Shown: in pieces, positions 35,596-45,072 of the stretch
Layout of the letters: every line of letters starts with the position of its first letter
How positions within the stretch are numbered: position 1 is the stretch's first letter
NCBI RefSeq assembly: GCF_016239305.1
Contig: NZ_JAEHOQ010000003.1
Coordinates: 124,001-188,000 of the forward strand
Origin: Proteus vulgaris
GTDB taxonomy: Bacteria > Pseudomonadota > Gammaproteobacteria > Enterobacterales > Enterobacteriaceae
DNA length: 64,000 nt
Reading direction: 5' to 3'
Made by a program: the position numbers and the translations under genes
Notes under the pieces: model-generated
What the model was told of the DNA's origin: nothing
Databases searched by the model: none
What the model saw: the letters and a program-made list of their open reading frames with translations, nothing else

Positions 35596-37545
35596 ATGAT
35601 GAAATTAAAACCTCTATGCTACTGTTTATCTCTTGCCCTAATACCCAGTATTGCACTTGCTGACACCACTTATAGGCAATCCACTCCAGACTTATTAACC
35701 GTATGGAGTAGCCCAATTGCAGCAAATCCAGATGTATTAACACAAGAGCAAATGCTTGAACAAAATAAGGTCAATGCGGCGCAAGCAATTTCAACATTAC
35801 CTGGTGTTGTGATGCAAAAATCCGGTAACCGTAATGAGTACACCATTAAAGTGCGTGGTTTTGATAGCCGTCAAGTACCTGTATTCTTTGATGGTATCCC
35901 GACTTATGTTCCTTATGATGGCAACTTGGACTTAGCGCGTTTTACTACTAACGACCTGGCAAGTATCGAAGTCAACAAAGGCTATACCTCATTACTACAA
36001 GGCCCTAATTTAATGGGGGGTGCAATTAATATCACCACTGCGGTGCCGAAAAAACCATTAGAAGGAAGCATTGCTTATTCTCAAGGTTTTTCTCGTGGTG
36101 CTGATTATGCTCATAATATGAGTGCGCGCTTGGGTGCACGTAATGATTTAGGCTTTATTCAAATCAGTGGTAGCCAATTAAAACAACGTTTTACCCCAAT
36201 TCCTGGTGCTGATGAAAATAATACGGCTGCAGGTACTCATGGACGTCGTGATAATTCAGCAACAGATGATAAGCGTGGCATGATCAAAGTGGGTTGGACA
36301 CCTCGCGCTTCTGACGAATATACCCTGACTTATGTAAAACAAGATGGTGAAAAAAATAGTCCACCATCAGCATTAGGTAAAGGTAAATTTAAATATTGGG
36401 CATGGCCGGATTACAATAAAGAAAGTTATTACTATAGCGGTACCACCCAACTTACTGATGGTATGAAATTACAAAGTCGTGCTTATCACGATAAATTTGA
36501 AAATACCCTTTATATGTACCCTAAAAAAGGCGATACACCTGACTACAGTCACTATGACGACTATAGCACAGGTGCCGCATTACAATTAGGCATCGATACT
36601 CGTGAAAATGATCTGCTCTCTTTCGCTGCTCACTGGAAAGATGACGTTCACCGTTCTCAGAAAGAGAAAAATGGTGATTGGATGCGTTATAAAGACAGAA
36701 CATGGTCTTTAGCAACAGAATATCAATGGGCTGTCACTAATGATCTCGATTTAGTGGGTGCAATTAGCTATGACTGGCGCGATAGCGTTGAGACTGACAA
36801 AGGCGCTGATGATAACAAGCAAACAGCCTTTAACTGGGAAATGATGGCAAAATATTCATTAGCCAATGATGATACTGTACGTTTCTCAGTGTCTGATCGT
36901 AGCCGTTTCCCTACACAAAAAGAACGTTACACGAGTGAAAAACCCAAAGATGGCTCTAAAGGGATCATCAATCCAGATTTAGATCCTGAACGCGCATTAT
37001 CTTTCGATTTAACCTATGAAGGACACATTACGGATAAATGGGGTTACCAAACCAGCATTTACTATAACCGTGTCAGTGATGCAATTATGGCACACACCGT
37101 TTATCGTGGTGGCAACGCATTTTTCCAAAACCAAAATAGCGGACGCGTTGACTATGTTGGTCTTGATTTAGGTACTAAAGGTAATGTGACAGATTGGTTA
37201 GAGCTAGGCTTAAATTACAGCTATATCCATAGCGATCCTAAACAAGTAGCACACGTTGAAGGTTTACCAAAACATAAAGCCTATATGTGGATGACGTTTA
37301 TTCCTGTAGAACAGGTTCGTTTTACCATTATGGAAGAGGCGCAAAATTGGACCTATAACCGCATTGATGAAAATGACAAACTGGCAGGCTATGCAAAAAC
37401 TGATCTTCGTTTAGATTATGACTTTGGGTATGGTGTCTCAGCTAATGCTTCTGTGAATAACCTTTTTGATAAGTCTTATGAATACACTCAAGGTTATATG
37501 GAAGAGGGTCGTAATTACTGGTTAGGTATTGAGTATAAATTTTAA
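35596..37545 (+). CDS. TonB-dependent outer-membrane receptor of the metal-uptake locus
   Basis: A 649-residue TonB-dependent receptor. A signal peptide ends after ALA (residue 22). A TonB-box-like LLTVW follows near residue 33. The plug domain (about 45-150) contains STLPGVVMQKSGNRNEYTIKVRGFDSRQVPVFFDG and GPNLMGGAINITT. The rest is a 22-strand barrel that ends NYWLGIEYKF with terminal Phe. Family members take up metal chelates, haem or cobalamin. The shared ModE-like box with the ABC operon suggests that this is the outer-membrane step of the same path. The ATG at 35596 and the ATG at 35599 are both possible starts. Confidence 0.93.
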   Translation: MMKLKPLCYCLSLALIPSIALADTTYRQSTPDLLTVWSSPIAANPDVLTQEQMLEQNKVNAAQAISTLPGVVMQKSGNRNEYTIKVRGFDSRQVPVFFDGIPTYVPYDGNLDLARFTTNDLASIEVNKGYTSLLQGPNLMGGAINITTAVPKKPLEGSIAYSQGFSRGADYAHNMSARLGARNDLGFIQISGSQLKQRFTPIPGADENNTAAGTHGRRDNSATDDKRGMIKVGWTPRASDEYTLTYVKQDGEKNSPPSALGKGKFKYWAWPDYNKESYYYSGTTQLTDGMKLQSRAYHDKFENTLYMYPKKGDTPDYSHYDDYSTGAALQLGIDTRENDLLSFAAHWKDDVHRSQKEKNGDWMRYKDRTWSLATEYQWAVTNDLDLVGAISYDWRDSVETDKGADDNKQTAFNWEMMAKYSLANDDTVRFSVSDRSRFPTQKERYTSEKPKDGSKGIINPDLDPERALSFDLTYEGHITDKWGYQTSIYYNRVSDAIMAHTVYRGGNAFFQNQNSGRVDYVGLDLGTKGNVTDWLELGLNYSYIHSDPKQVAHVEGLPKHKAYMWMTFIPVEQVRFTIMEEAQNWTYNRIDENDKLAGYAKTDLRLDYDFGYGVSANASVNNLFDKSYEYTQGYMEEGRNYWLGIEYKF

Positions 37546-37563
37546 TTTAAATTATTATTTATA

Positions 37564-37602
37564 AAAAAAGAGCTGATATATGATTAATATCAGCTCTTTT
37601 TT
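37564..37602. terminator. Bidirectional terminator at the edge of the type III secretion island
   Basis: A perfect 16-bp stem, AAAAAAGAGCTGATAT (37564-37579) with ATATCAGCTCTTTTTT (37587-37602), has a 7-nt loop. It ends the TonB receptor gene on the plus strand and the tip protein gene on the minus strand. Confidence 0.92.
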
Positions 37603-37647
37603 ATCCGTAAAACAATCTCATCTTCCATAATATTACTCTACATAACG

Positions 37648-38706
37648 TTAGAAACGTAGAAATCCTTTTGCCATTTCCAGTAATGTATTCATTGTACTAC
37701 TAACTATTTTAACAAAATTATCATAATTGCTATTTGCAGTACTGTATTTTTTAGAAAATTCATCAAGATTGTTATTTAATTTTTTCTCAAATGAATCTAA
37801 CATCTTTTTTAATAGATCAAACTCTGTCTGTAAAATATCTTGTGATCCTAATCCTTTATCTTTTAAAGATTTTAATAGACTTTCGAGATCAGTAAAATCA
37901 ATTTGTACATTGAACAAAAACTCAAGATAAGGATCAATATAATGGTCACTACCTTCACCATCAAATTTGTTCACTTTTACACCTTTTATTCCCTCTAACA
38001 AATTTCCTAACGCATTCATTGCTGTATTAATATCATGTTTATTATTATAGAAAATTTTCTCCCCTTTTATTTCACGGTAGTAATTTCCATCTTTATCTAT
38101 TTTAAAAAATAAATCTAAGTTTAATAATGGTTTACCACTATACTTAAGTCTTAATCCTTGTAGTTCATTATAAAAATTTTCAAGATGGATATTAATACGA
38201 CCTTCTTTTGTAGCAGCTTTGGTCGCTTCACTCAATTTTGATAATAACGTTCTAATTTCACTCACAAAATCCATATAATTTGAAAAGAGATCTTTTAATA
38301 CATCTAAATAATCTGACTTCCCTGTATTAATAGTCAATTTGATGTCATCAAAAAGATCACTTAATGAATCAACAAACTTGTTTTTATCATTATTGTCTAG
38401 AGTTTCTGCTTTTTCTATTTTAGAAATAGATGATAAAATATTTTTGCTCTCTAATTTACTGGAATGATATTTTTGGTTTTCAACATATTTAAATAAACCA
38501 TCAGCTATTTTATTGTAATTTGGATTATTAACGAATGATACATCAAAATCTTTGATTAATTTTTTACTCGCTAAATAATCCTCATTACGTTCAATATTTT
38601 CCACTATATTATTAGGTTGATCTTTATCCGCTTGTTTTTTAGTTAAATACTGAGAGAAAATATTTTCTTCATGAGGTATATGATAAGATCTAAGATTATT
38701 AATCAC
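37648..38706 (-). CDS. sctA: Type III needle tip protein, IpaD/SipD family
   Basis: A 352-residue protein in the position of the hydrophilic tip protein, last of the translocon operon. The C-terminal block LDEFSKKYSTANSNYDNFVKIVSSTM matches the end helix of IpaD/SipD, which packs into the needle. The middle FYNELQGLRLKYSGKPLLNLD region also fits. The length is near IpaD (332) and SipD (343). IpaD-type proteins cap the needle and control secretion until host contact. The start is GTG 38706 with AAAGGG 7 nt before it. It lies 2 nt after the IpaC-like gene and is followed by a strong terminator. The low GC fits the rest of the island. Confidence 0.87.
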   Translation of the reverse strand: MINNLRSYHIPHEENIFSQYLTKKQADKDQPNNIVENIERNEDYLASKKLIKDFDVSFVNNPNYNKIADGLFKYVENQKYHSSKLESKNILSSISKIEKAETLDNNDKNKFVDSLSDLFDDIKLTINTGKSDYLDVLKDLFSNYMDFVSEIRTLLSKLSEATKAATKEGRINIHLENFYNELQGLRLKYSGKPLLNLDLFFKIDKDGNYYREIKGEKIFYNNKHDINTAMNALGNLLEGIKGVKVNKFDGEGSDHYIDPYLEFLFNVQIDFTDLESLLKSLKDKGLGSQDILQTEFDLLKKMLDSFEKKLNNNLDEFSKKYSTANSNYDNFVKIVSSTMNTLLEMAKGFLRF

Positions 38707-38708
38707 AA

Positions 38709-39557
38709 TTAACCCTTTAAGTTTGAACCTATTGTAGACGCAACATCTTGTGTTGCACGAATAATGGTTTCGATACCTTGTAAAAGTGCTTTAATAATAT
38801 CAGCTTCATTTCGCTGTAATTCATTATTATTGTTTACTAATTGCCCTGCAACGGAAGTTGCGGCATCATTTCCTTTTACTTCAGCTTCAATACGGATTGC
38901 CTCAGCTTGCATAGGTTGTTCCGCTATCCCACTCATTGAAGGTGCAATATTCGTTAACGTATTTCCTTTTAATATTGTCTGGTTAGTATTTCCAGCTACT
39001 AAGCCTTTTCCCATACCAAAAATAGACATAGACGCACCGCCAATATTTAAGCCTAATGAAAGTCCTGCGCCAGTTACTGAAGCCGCTACAACCATATCTG
39101 CTTTTTTATTTAAAATATTTCTTGAACTATCGGCTAATATTATCTCTATACTCATTAACATATTTCCAAGTTCTCTAGATCTTTCATATTTTTCAATCAT
39201 TGCTTTATAATAATTAATAAAAAGATTAATTAATGCCATCATATCATCTGATAAAAAATTAAACTCACCTACTTTTATAACTATATTTTCCGTTAAGTTA
39301 GACTTTGATAACTCCAATTTATCCAAAAATGATTTCATTTTATTTTGATTATATTCTGGTCCTTTCAATAAAGGCTTATTTTCATTTTTTTTTATACTAT
39401 CGTTGCTAAAATTAATTCTAATAAGATGTTCTGAAGATATTTTATTGAATGTTTTTATACCCTCAGTATTCTCTATTTCATTTTCATGACTATTATTTGA
39501 TACGTCCTTATTAAAAACATTATTTAAAAAATTATAATTATTAACTTTTATATCCAT
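38709..39557 (-). CDS. sctB: Type III translocator, IpaC/SipC family
   Basis: The 282-residue protein lies between the IpaB-like and IpaD-like genes, the place of IpaC/SipC. It has a single hydrophobic stretch at about residues 158-182 (VVAASVTGAGLSLGLNIGGA) and a hydrophilic C-terminal part with coiled-coil character. SctB proteins insert with SctE into the host membrane as the translocation pore. It is shorter than SipC (409) and IpaC (363). The actin-binding and nucleating C-terminal part of SipC may be missing or changed. The ATG has AAGGAA upstream. Confidence 0.82.
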   Translation of the reverse strand: MDIKVNNYNFLNNVFNKDVSNNSHENEIENTEGIKTFNKISSEHLIRINFSNDSIKKNENKPLLKGPEYNQNKMKSFLDKLELSKSNLTENIVIKVGEFNFLSDDMMALINLFINYYKAMIEKYERSRELGNMLMSIEIILADSSRNILNKKADMVVAASVTGAGLSLGLNIGGASMSIFGMGKGLVAGNTNQTILKGNTLTNIAPSMSGIAEQPMQAEAIRIEAEVKGNDAATSVAGQLVNNNNELQRNEADIIKALLQGIETIIRATQDVASTIGSNLKG

Positions 39558-39574
39558 TCTTATATTTCCTTTTA

Positions 39575-41680
39575 TTAAGCAGAAATACTTTTCGCTATAT
39601 TAGATTTAACCTTACTACTCACAGAGTAACTATCGCTCATATTCTTTAATATTTCCGTAATGGTATCCATATTATCATTATACTCTTCCATAATTTTATC
39701 CATGAGCTTTTGAACTAAATCTAAAATTGCAATTAATTTTTTACTATCGGCAACTGACCTCATAATATCTGCTGATATTGTATTGCTATAAATATTAATG
39801 GTACTGGACGCAACTGAATTTAATAATTTAGCACCTACAGCTGTTCGATGAATTGTATTGATCGCCTTTTCTGATATATCTTCTGTTATCATATGACTAA
39901 TTTTATTCAATGCTGTAGTGATTTTTTGCAATAATATATTATCCGTAATTTTTGTAATCGCTTTATTTATTGCTTTTAATACCTCTTCTATTGCCTGCAT
40001 AATAATTTCTTTAATCATATTACCTAGCATTTTCTCAAGGTAATCATTTAAAACTTTTTTTAATGTCTGTTTAATTTGTTCATTGAATATTTTCTTAGCG
40101 ACATTGGTTATTCCATTAATTGCAGGTCCCGCAACAAACGTTAATGCTATAGCAGCAACAAATAAAACAATGGTAACTAGAATTTTAAATGCCATTTTTA
40201 TTTTGTCATATAGTGCTTTTTTAATATCATTAATTTTATCGATAAGACCTAACTCTTTAAGCGTATCTAAAAAAGATTCAAACATATCCATTAACACATC
40301 AACAATTTTATCAATTACTTTCATAATGGCTTCTGAAATAGGAGCCATAATTTCATCCATAAAAGATTCACCATGAATAGCTTGATAAATCTCATCAGCA
40401 GCCGTTAATGCAACATCTGCAACTAAAAGTGTTACAGCCACGGCCATTAATGCTAAAGAAGCACCAGCCGTAAAAACAGCCGCAATACCGGCAAAAATTG
40501 CGAGAAGACCACCTAAAATCTTTAAACCAATTCCTGCCCAATATTGAATTTCTTCTTGTTTTTTAATTTTTGCATTTTGATCATCAATCTTATCCCTCAA
40601 TGATTTTTCTGTTACTTTTTGCATTTCTTCAAAAAGCTTTTGCTCATTTTCAGAACGTTGTAGCATTACTTTCATCGTTAGTTCTCTAACTTTAGCAAGT
40701 AAAAAAGTTAGTAATGCCATGCCTGATAAAGAACGAGAGGCTATTTCAAGCTCTATATGACTCTGGATCAGAGTCAGGTCAATATAAGCCTTTTTCGCAC
40801 TTTGTATTTTCTCAGTAAGAAGATCATCACTTTTATTATCAATAATATTCTTAAGATGGTAAAAATTTACTGAGATTGATTTTAATTTTTCATCACTCAT
40901 CGAGACATGAGGTGCTATATTTGATATTTCTTTAAAGAAGTCTAATATATTGCCGTGTAAATCATCAAGATCATATAGATTGTTTTTTGATATATCCTTG
41001 GGAATATTTAAAGAAGGAAACTTCCCTATTAAATAATCTGCCATTTCAGATTTTCTATTAAATTTTTTATGGATAAGATCATTAATAATATCTTTTGAAA
41101 TCTTTTTATTATTTAAAAATTTACATACTTCATCTTCTGTTTTTAATCCTTTCTCTTGTATAGAATGATATACCTCCATCCAATAATCAACATTAGTCTC
41201 TTGATATTTTTTCACATCATCTAAAATAGATTTATAATCCTCAACCAATCCTGATATTTGCTTTTCCAAATCATCAAATTGATGTAAATACTCTTCGAAT
41301 CTATCTGTATTTTTAATAGTATTTAAAATACTATCATTAATTATTCCTTGATATTTTAATTGCAAATCCAAGAAATTATTTTGTTGTTTTTTCTCTTGAG
41401 AACTCCTTTTTATTTTTCTCATATTATTTTGAGAAAAGTCCTCTACTTCTGGTTTTATACCTATATTAATATTTTCACCTTCCAGTTTTTCAGGTGGCCT
41501 TAATATAGGTCCAGAGAGACTTTCATTTCTTTTGATAGAATATGAAGAAATAATTTTCTTGTTGATGTCATTTATTGTTTTTTCTTTTGCCACCAAATTT
41601 TCAACGATATGCTCCTCTTCCTTCATTTTTAATGAGACTAAATGATTAGAGATTGTACTTTTACTAATAGCATCACTCAT
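39575..41680 (-). CDS. sctE: Type III major translocator, IpaB/SipB family
   Basis: The 701-residue protein is the large hydrophobic translocator. A first hydrophobic region spans about 383-428 (LGGLLAIFAGIAAVFTAGAS and on) and a second about 498-520 (ILVTIVLFVAAIALTFVAG), as in IpaB/SipB. A long coiled-coil N-terminal part and amphipathic C-terminal helices complete the match. I chose ATG 41680 since AAAGGA lies 7 nt upstream; ATG 41701 would add seven residues. It overlaps the chaperone gene by 8 nt. It is about 110 residues longer than SipB, mainly in the N-terminal half. The partner SctB is encoded next. Confidence 0.9.
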   Translation of the reverse strand: MSDAISKSTISNHLVSLKMKEEEHIVENLVAKEKTINDINKKIISSYSIKRNESLSGPILRPPEKLEGENINIGIKPEVEDFSQNNMRKIKRSSQEKKQQNNFLDLQLKYQGIINDSILNTIKNTDRFEEYLHQFDDLEKQISGLVEDYKSILDDVKKYQETNVDYWMEVYHSIQEKGLKTEDEVCKFLNNKKISKDIINDLIHKKFNRKSEMADYLIGKFPSLNIPKDISKNNLYDLDDLHGNILDFFKEISNIAPHVSMSDEKLKSISVNFYHLKNIIDNKSDDLLTEKIQSAKKAYIDLTLIQSHIELEIASRSLSGMALLTFLLAKVRELTMKVMLQRSENEQKLFEEMQKVTEKSLRDKIDDQNAKIKKQEEIQYWAGIGLKILGGLLAIFAGIAAVFTAGASLALMAVAVTLLVADVALTAADEIYQAIHGESFMDEIMAPISEAIMKVIDKIVDVLMDMFESFLDTLKELGLIDKINDIKKALYDKIKMAFKILVTIVLFVAAIALTFVAGPAINGITNVAKKIFNEQIKQTLKKVLNDYLEKMLGNMIKEIIMQAIEEVLKAINKAITKITDNILLQKITTALNKISHMITEDISEKAINTIHRTAVGAKLLNSVASSTINIYSNTISADIMRSVADSKKLIAILDLVQKLMDKIMEEYNDNMDTITEILKNMSDSYSVSSKVKSNIAKSISA

Positions 41681-42188
41681 TTTCATTTCCTTTAATTTCA
41701 TTAATGACGATCAGAGGAATATCTTTTAAAGATGTTAAATAAATCTCTGTTTTCTCTTTTATGATAGGATCTTTTATATTTAGCAACACTTGATGAAAAC
41801 AATACTTTGCTTTCTCTTTTTCGCCTAAAGATAAATTACATTGTCCAGCATAGAACATAGGTCTATAATCATTGTTTGCATTTAAATAAGCTAGAGCATA
41901 AAGATCTATAGCAGCTTGATACTGTTTTTTTAATTGCTTAACTGCGGCAAGTCCCATGATATAATCAACATTATAAAAATCATAAAGACATAAAAATTTG
42001 AAAATAGCCTCCGCCTCATCCAATTTTCCTTTTTGGTAGAAGTCGTAAGCAAATGAATAAATTCCTTCCATAAATCCTTCTGGAATTGTACCTTCATCTT
42101 TAAGAGTTTTACCATTTTGTACAATGGCAACAATGTAACTTGCTAATTGATCAAGTTCTTTTTCTGACATCTTTTCATATAGTGACAT
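41673..42188 (-). CDS. sicA: Translocator chaperone, SicA/IpgC family
   Basis: A 171-residue TPR protein with the SicA/IpgC/LcrH layout: an N-terminal helix, then three TPR units visible in YSFAYDFYQKGKLDEAEAIFKFLCLYD, the YIMGLAAVKQLKKQYQAAIDLYALAYLN repeat and FYAGQCNLSLGEKEKAKYCFHQVL. Class II chaperones bind the two translocators before secretion, and SicA also acts with InvF to turn on effector genes in Salmonella. Here it is the first gene of the sicA-sctE-sctB-sctA unit and the InvF-like regulator is also in the island, so the same pairing is possible. AAAGGA precedes the ATG. Confidence 0.93.
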   Translation of the reverse strand: MSLYEKMSEKELDQLASYIVAIVQNGKTLKDEGTIPEGFMEGIYSFAYDFYQKGKLDEAEAIFKFLCLYDFYNVDYIMGLAAVKQLKKQYQAAIDLYALAYLNANNDYRPMFYAGQCNLSLGEKEKAKYCFHQVLLNIKDPIIKEKTEIYLTSLKDIPLIVINEIKGNENE

Positions 42189-42330
42189 GATGTTAATCCT
42201 TTCATCAATGATGAATAATTAACCAAATCATAAAATAATGATTAAAAAATAGCTTTAATAAAACAAACGTTATTATTTATAAAAATAAATACTATTTATT
42301 TAAATAAGATAAATGCATTTTTATATTCTT

Positions 42331-43386
42331 TTATCTATAGTCCATTTCTTCTCTTAATCTACCATCTAGTTCGACTCTTTTTAACCAAATTAGGAGATCC
42401 ATAATATCAAGAAGATCAGTATCGATCATAACGTCAAAAAGGTGATATTTATGGTACAGTTTTCGAGCTAATTCTGGATATCGGACTATCGGTGTACCAA
42501 CTTTTTTCGCGTATGTTTTTACAGCCAGTGCTCTTGCATTTTCACACTTCAATGAAACTAATGGCATAATATTATTATCAGGATCAAAGTAAATTCCCAC
42601 AGCAATATGCGTTGGATTAACAATCACAGCAGAAGAATCTCTAATTACTTTTTTCATTGGCTCATCAAGTAGCTCTTGATGTAAATATTTACGTTTTGAT
42701 TTTATTTCAGGATCCCCTTCCATATTTTTATTTTCTTGTTTTATTTCATGTTTTTCCATCATCATATCTTTCAAAAAAAGAAAAAAATCAGCAATAATAT
42801 TTAAAATAAGAAGTGGTAATGAAAGAATAAAGAAAATAAAAACAAAATCGACAACAACTGAGCACCACTTTTCTACTACAATATTTAAATTAGAACGGTA
42901 AAGTAAAAAAATATCTTGGCTATTTATTACCATAAAAATAAAACAAACCACTAAAAAAATGACAATAAAAAGTAATGTCTTTATGAAATCTTTTATTGTT
43001 CTTAAGCTAAAAATCTTCTTAAAACCAGAAATTGGATTAATATGATTTAAATCTACTTTTAATGCTTCAGTTGCTATTTTAAACCGAGACTGAAACAATG
43101 AAATAATAATACCCACGAACGCAGTAATAATTAGCACCGGCATAATAATATTAAAAAATAGCTTTGATATTATTTTTATATAACTTTCTAAATTAATATG
43201 TGATGTGTTTAATAAAAGAGATTTGTAAAATTCAACAAATTCTGTAAAATCAACTTGATAAAAAAGATAGATAATACCAACAATATAAACCGTACCAGAA
43301 ATCAATTCCTTATTTTTAAATGATTGCCCTTTTTTTGCTGAATCATCTAATTTCTTTTGTGTCGGTTTTTCTGTTTTTTCAGCCAT
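42331..43386 (-). CDS. sctU: Type III export switch protein SctU (SpaS/YscU)
   Basis: A 351-residue FlhB-family protein with four membrane segments in the first 210 residues and a cytoplasmic domain. The self-cleavage site NPTH is at residues 257-260, with cleavage expected between Asn and Pro. This protein, with SctP, switches the machine from needle subunits to translocators. The N-terminus EKTEKPTQKKLDDSAKKGQ is typical. It overlaps sctT by 8 nt. A 142-nt AT-rich gap separates it from the translocon operon, which may have its own promoter. Confidence 0.96.
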   Translation of the reverse strand: MAEKTEKPTQKKLDDSAKKGQSFKNKELISGTVYIVGIIYLFYQVDFTEFVEFYKSLLLNTSHINLESYIKIISKLFFNIIMPVLIITAFVGIIISLFQSRFKIATEALKVDLNHINPISGFKKIFSLRTIKDFIKTLLFIVIFLVVCFIFMVINSQDIFLLYRSNLNIVVEKWCSVVVDFVFIFFILSLPLLILNIIADFFLFLKDMMMEKHEIKQENKNMEGDPEIKSKRKYLHQELLDEPMKKVIRDSSAVIVNPTHIAVGIYFDPDNNIMPLVSLKCENARALAVKTYAKKVGTPIVRYPELARKLYHKYHLFDVMIDTDLLDIMDLLIWLKRVELDGRLREEMDYR

Positions 43387-44152
43387 AATAAAGTCTCAAA
43401 AAGGCAGTATGAAAATATTGATAATTAAAAAAATCCGATAATTCATTTGTCATTGCCGAAGTAAAAAAAAGTAGAAGTGCAGAAAAAGCAATAATGCCCT
43501 TAATACATAAAGAGAGTGAAAATGCATTCAACTGAGGACAAAAAAGGGAATAAATACCTAATGCTACTTCACTAAGGAACATCAAAATTAATACAGGTGA
43601 AACCAAAACAATCGCCACTCGTACCATATCAGTTAGCCATTTTCCTATTAATGAATAACCGATATTTTGATTAAAATAGCCAACAGGAAAAATACGATAG
43701 CTATCTTTTAATACCGTCATCAATGTTACTAAACCACCAAACTGTAGAAAATAAGCAACACAAAATAATCCCGTTAACGACGCAAATTCAGAAGATTCAA
43801 TACCTGTTGTAGGATTAATAGTATCACCAATACTGGCGCCTCTTTGATTATCCACAAATTCACCAAATGCAGAGGCTATCCAAAATGGCGTTGCGAGTAA
43901 TAATCCGATAAAAAGACCAATAAGGATTTCACTAATTAAAATTATAATCCCGTTATCTTTAATATCATCTGAAATGGGAATACTAACTTTTATACCTAAT
44001 GCAATATAAAAAATAACAACATATTTTAAAAATTGGCTATTAAGAACTCGACTATTTAAAAAAGGAATAAACATAAATGCAGGAAATAAACGTGCCATAA
44101 GAAGAAAAATATCGATAAGATCATCTTTAAAATATTCGAAAAGTATTAACAT
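43379..44152 (-). CDS. sctT: Type III export apparatus protein SctT (SpaR/YscT)
   Basis: A 257-residue polytopic membrane protein of the FliR/SctT family, recognised from LFPAFMFIPFLNSRVL at the start and the conserved NQRGASIGDTINPTTGIESS loop. It is part of the SctR5-S4-T1 export gate that forms the entrance in the inner membrane. The start lies 3 nt after the sctS stop and the stop lies within sctU, as expected in the fixed R-S-T-U order. Length is normal (SpaR 263). Confidence 0.95.
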   Translation of the reverse strand: MLILFEYFKDDLIDIFLLMARLFPAFMFIPFLNSRVLNSQFLKYVVIFYIALGIKVSIPISDDIKDNGIIILISEILIGLFIGLLLATPFWIASAFGEFVDNQRGASIGDTINPTTGIESSEFASLTGLFCVAYFLQFGGLVTLMTVLKDSYRIFPVGYFNQNIGYSLIGKWLTDMVRVAIVLVSPVLILMFLSEVALGIYSLFCPQLNAFSLSLCIKGIIAFSALLLFFTSAMTNELSDFFNYQYFHTAFLRLYYG

Positions 44153-44155
44153 ATT

Positions 44156-44410
44156 TTATCCTGCAAATCCTATTGCCAACATTTCTTTTGCATAGATCAA
44201 TATTTTTTCCCCCATCCATCCCATTGTCATTAATAAACAAACAAAAACACACACTAACTTAATACCAAAGGGTAATGTTTGTTCTTGTATTTGTGTAATT
44301 GTCTGTAATAATCCAATGATTAATCCAACAAAAGTGGCAACTGCAATAGGCGCCGCTGATAATAAAATAATGAGATAGATTGCTTTATTAGCAGCATAAA
44401 CCATATCCAT
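44156..44410 (-). CDS. sctS: Type III export apparatus protein SctS (SpaQ/YscS)
   Basis: An 84-residue protein with two membrane helices and the family loop GLIIGLLQTITQIQEQTLPFGIK. Four copies join SctR and SctT in the helical export gate. The ATG overlaps the sctR stop by 1 nt (TAATG form). Length is the same as other SctS proteins (86). Confidence 0.95.
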   Translation of the reverse strand: MDMVYAANKAIYLIILLSAAPIAVATFVGLIIGLLQTITQIQEQTLPFGIKLVCVFVCLLMTMGWMGEKILIYAKEMLAIGFAG

Positions 44411-45069
44411 TACTTTACTACCATCAAGTCAAGATATTGATTTATAAGCCCTTTTGATAATAATGTCCAACCATCCATTGCAATAAATAAAATTAATTTT
44501 AAAGGAACAGAAAGTGTAATTGGGCTCATCATCATCATTCCTAATGCCAGTAAAATACAAGAAACAATTAAATCAATCACAATAAAAGGTAGGTAAAGAT
44601 AAAATCCAATAATAAATGCTGATTTTATCTCGCTTAACGCATAAGCAGGTAATAAAGAAAATAGTGAACTTTCAATTTGTTCATCGTCGTCTACACTTTC
44701 TGGCCGATATCCCTGGGCGTTATCAAAGAAATCTAATAATTCTGGTTCTGAATATCGGTATAAATAATGCTTATATTCATCTAATGCTTCATCAGAAAAA
44801 CGTTCTAATGATCCTGGCTCTCCTAAATTAATGGGATTATTCACAAGATATTGATAACTATTTTTAGCCATTGGCGTCATAACAAATAATGCCATCATTA
44901 ACGCAACTGCATTTAAAACCATATTAGAAGGCACCTGTTGTACCCCCAAAGCATTACGCGTCATAACAAGCACAATCGAAAACTTAAGATAACACGTACC
45001 TGCGGCAATAATAAAAGGCGCGAGTGTTGCCAATGCAAGCGTTAATATCAATGTTGTAGAACTTTCCAT
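44410..45069 (-). CDS. sctR: Type III export apparatus protein SctR (SpaP/YscR)
   Basis: A 219-residue inner-membrane protein with the FliP/SctR signatures FSIVLVMTRNALGVQQVPSN near residue 29 and PFIVIDLIVSCILLALGMMMM near residue 160. Five copies form the core of the export gate. Length agrees with SpaP (224). The start lies 3 nt after the sctQ stop. The gene opens the strictly ordered sctRSTU set. Confidence 0.96.
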   Translation of the reverse strand: MESSTTLILTLALATLAPFIIAAGTCYLKFSIVLVMTRNALGVQQVPSNMVLNAVALMMALFVMTPMAKNSYQYLVNNPINLGEPGSLERFSDEALDEYKHYLYRYSEPELLDFFDNAQGYRPESVDDDEQIESSLFSLLPAYALSEIKSAFIIGFYLYLPFIVIDLIVSCILLALGMMMMSPITLSVPLKLILFIAMDGWTLLSKGLINQYLDLMVVK

Positions 45070-45072
45070 TAT

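Noticed and set aside
36015-36020. G6 run in the TonB receptor gene
   Set aside because: Six G residues encode the common plug motif MGGA and are too short for a convincing phase-variation tract.
38764-39210. Antisense open frame across the sctB gene
   Set aside because: It is a shadow of the AT-rich translocator gene, with no ribosome site and no recognisable product.
42189-42330. MxiE-box type promoter before the translocon operon
   Set aside because: The gap is AT-rich with poly-A/T runs, but no sequence matching the GTATCG...TANAG form was found.
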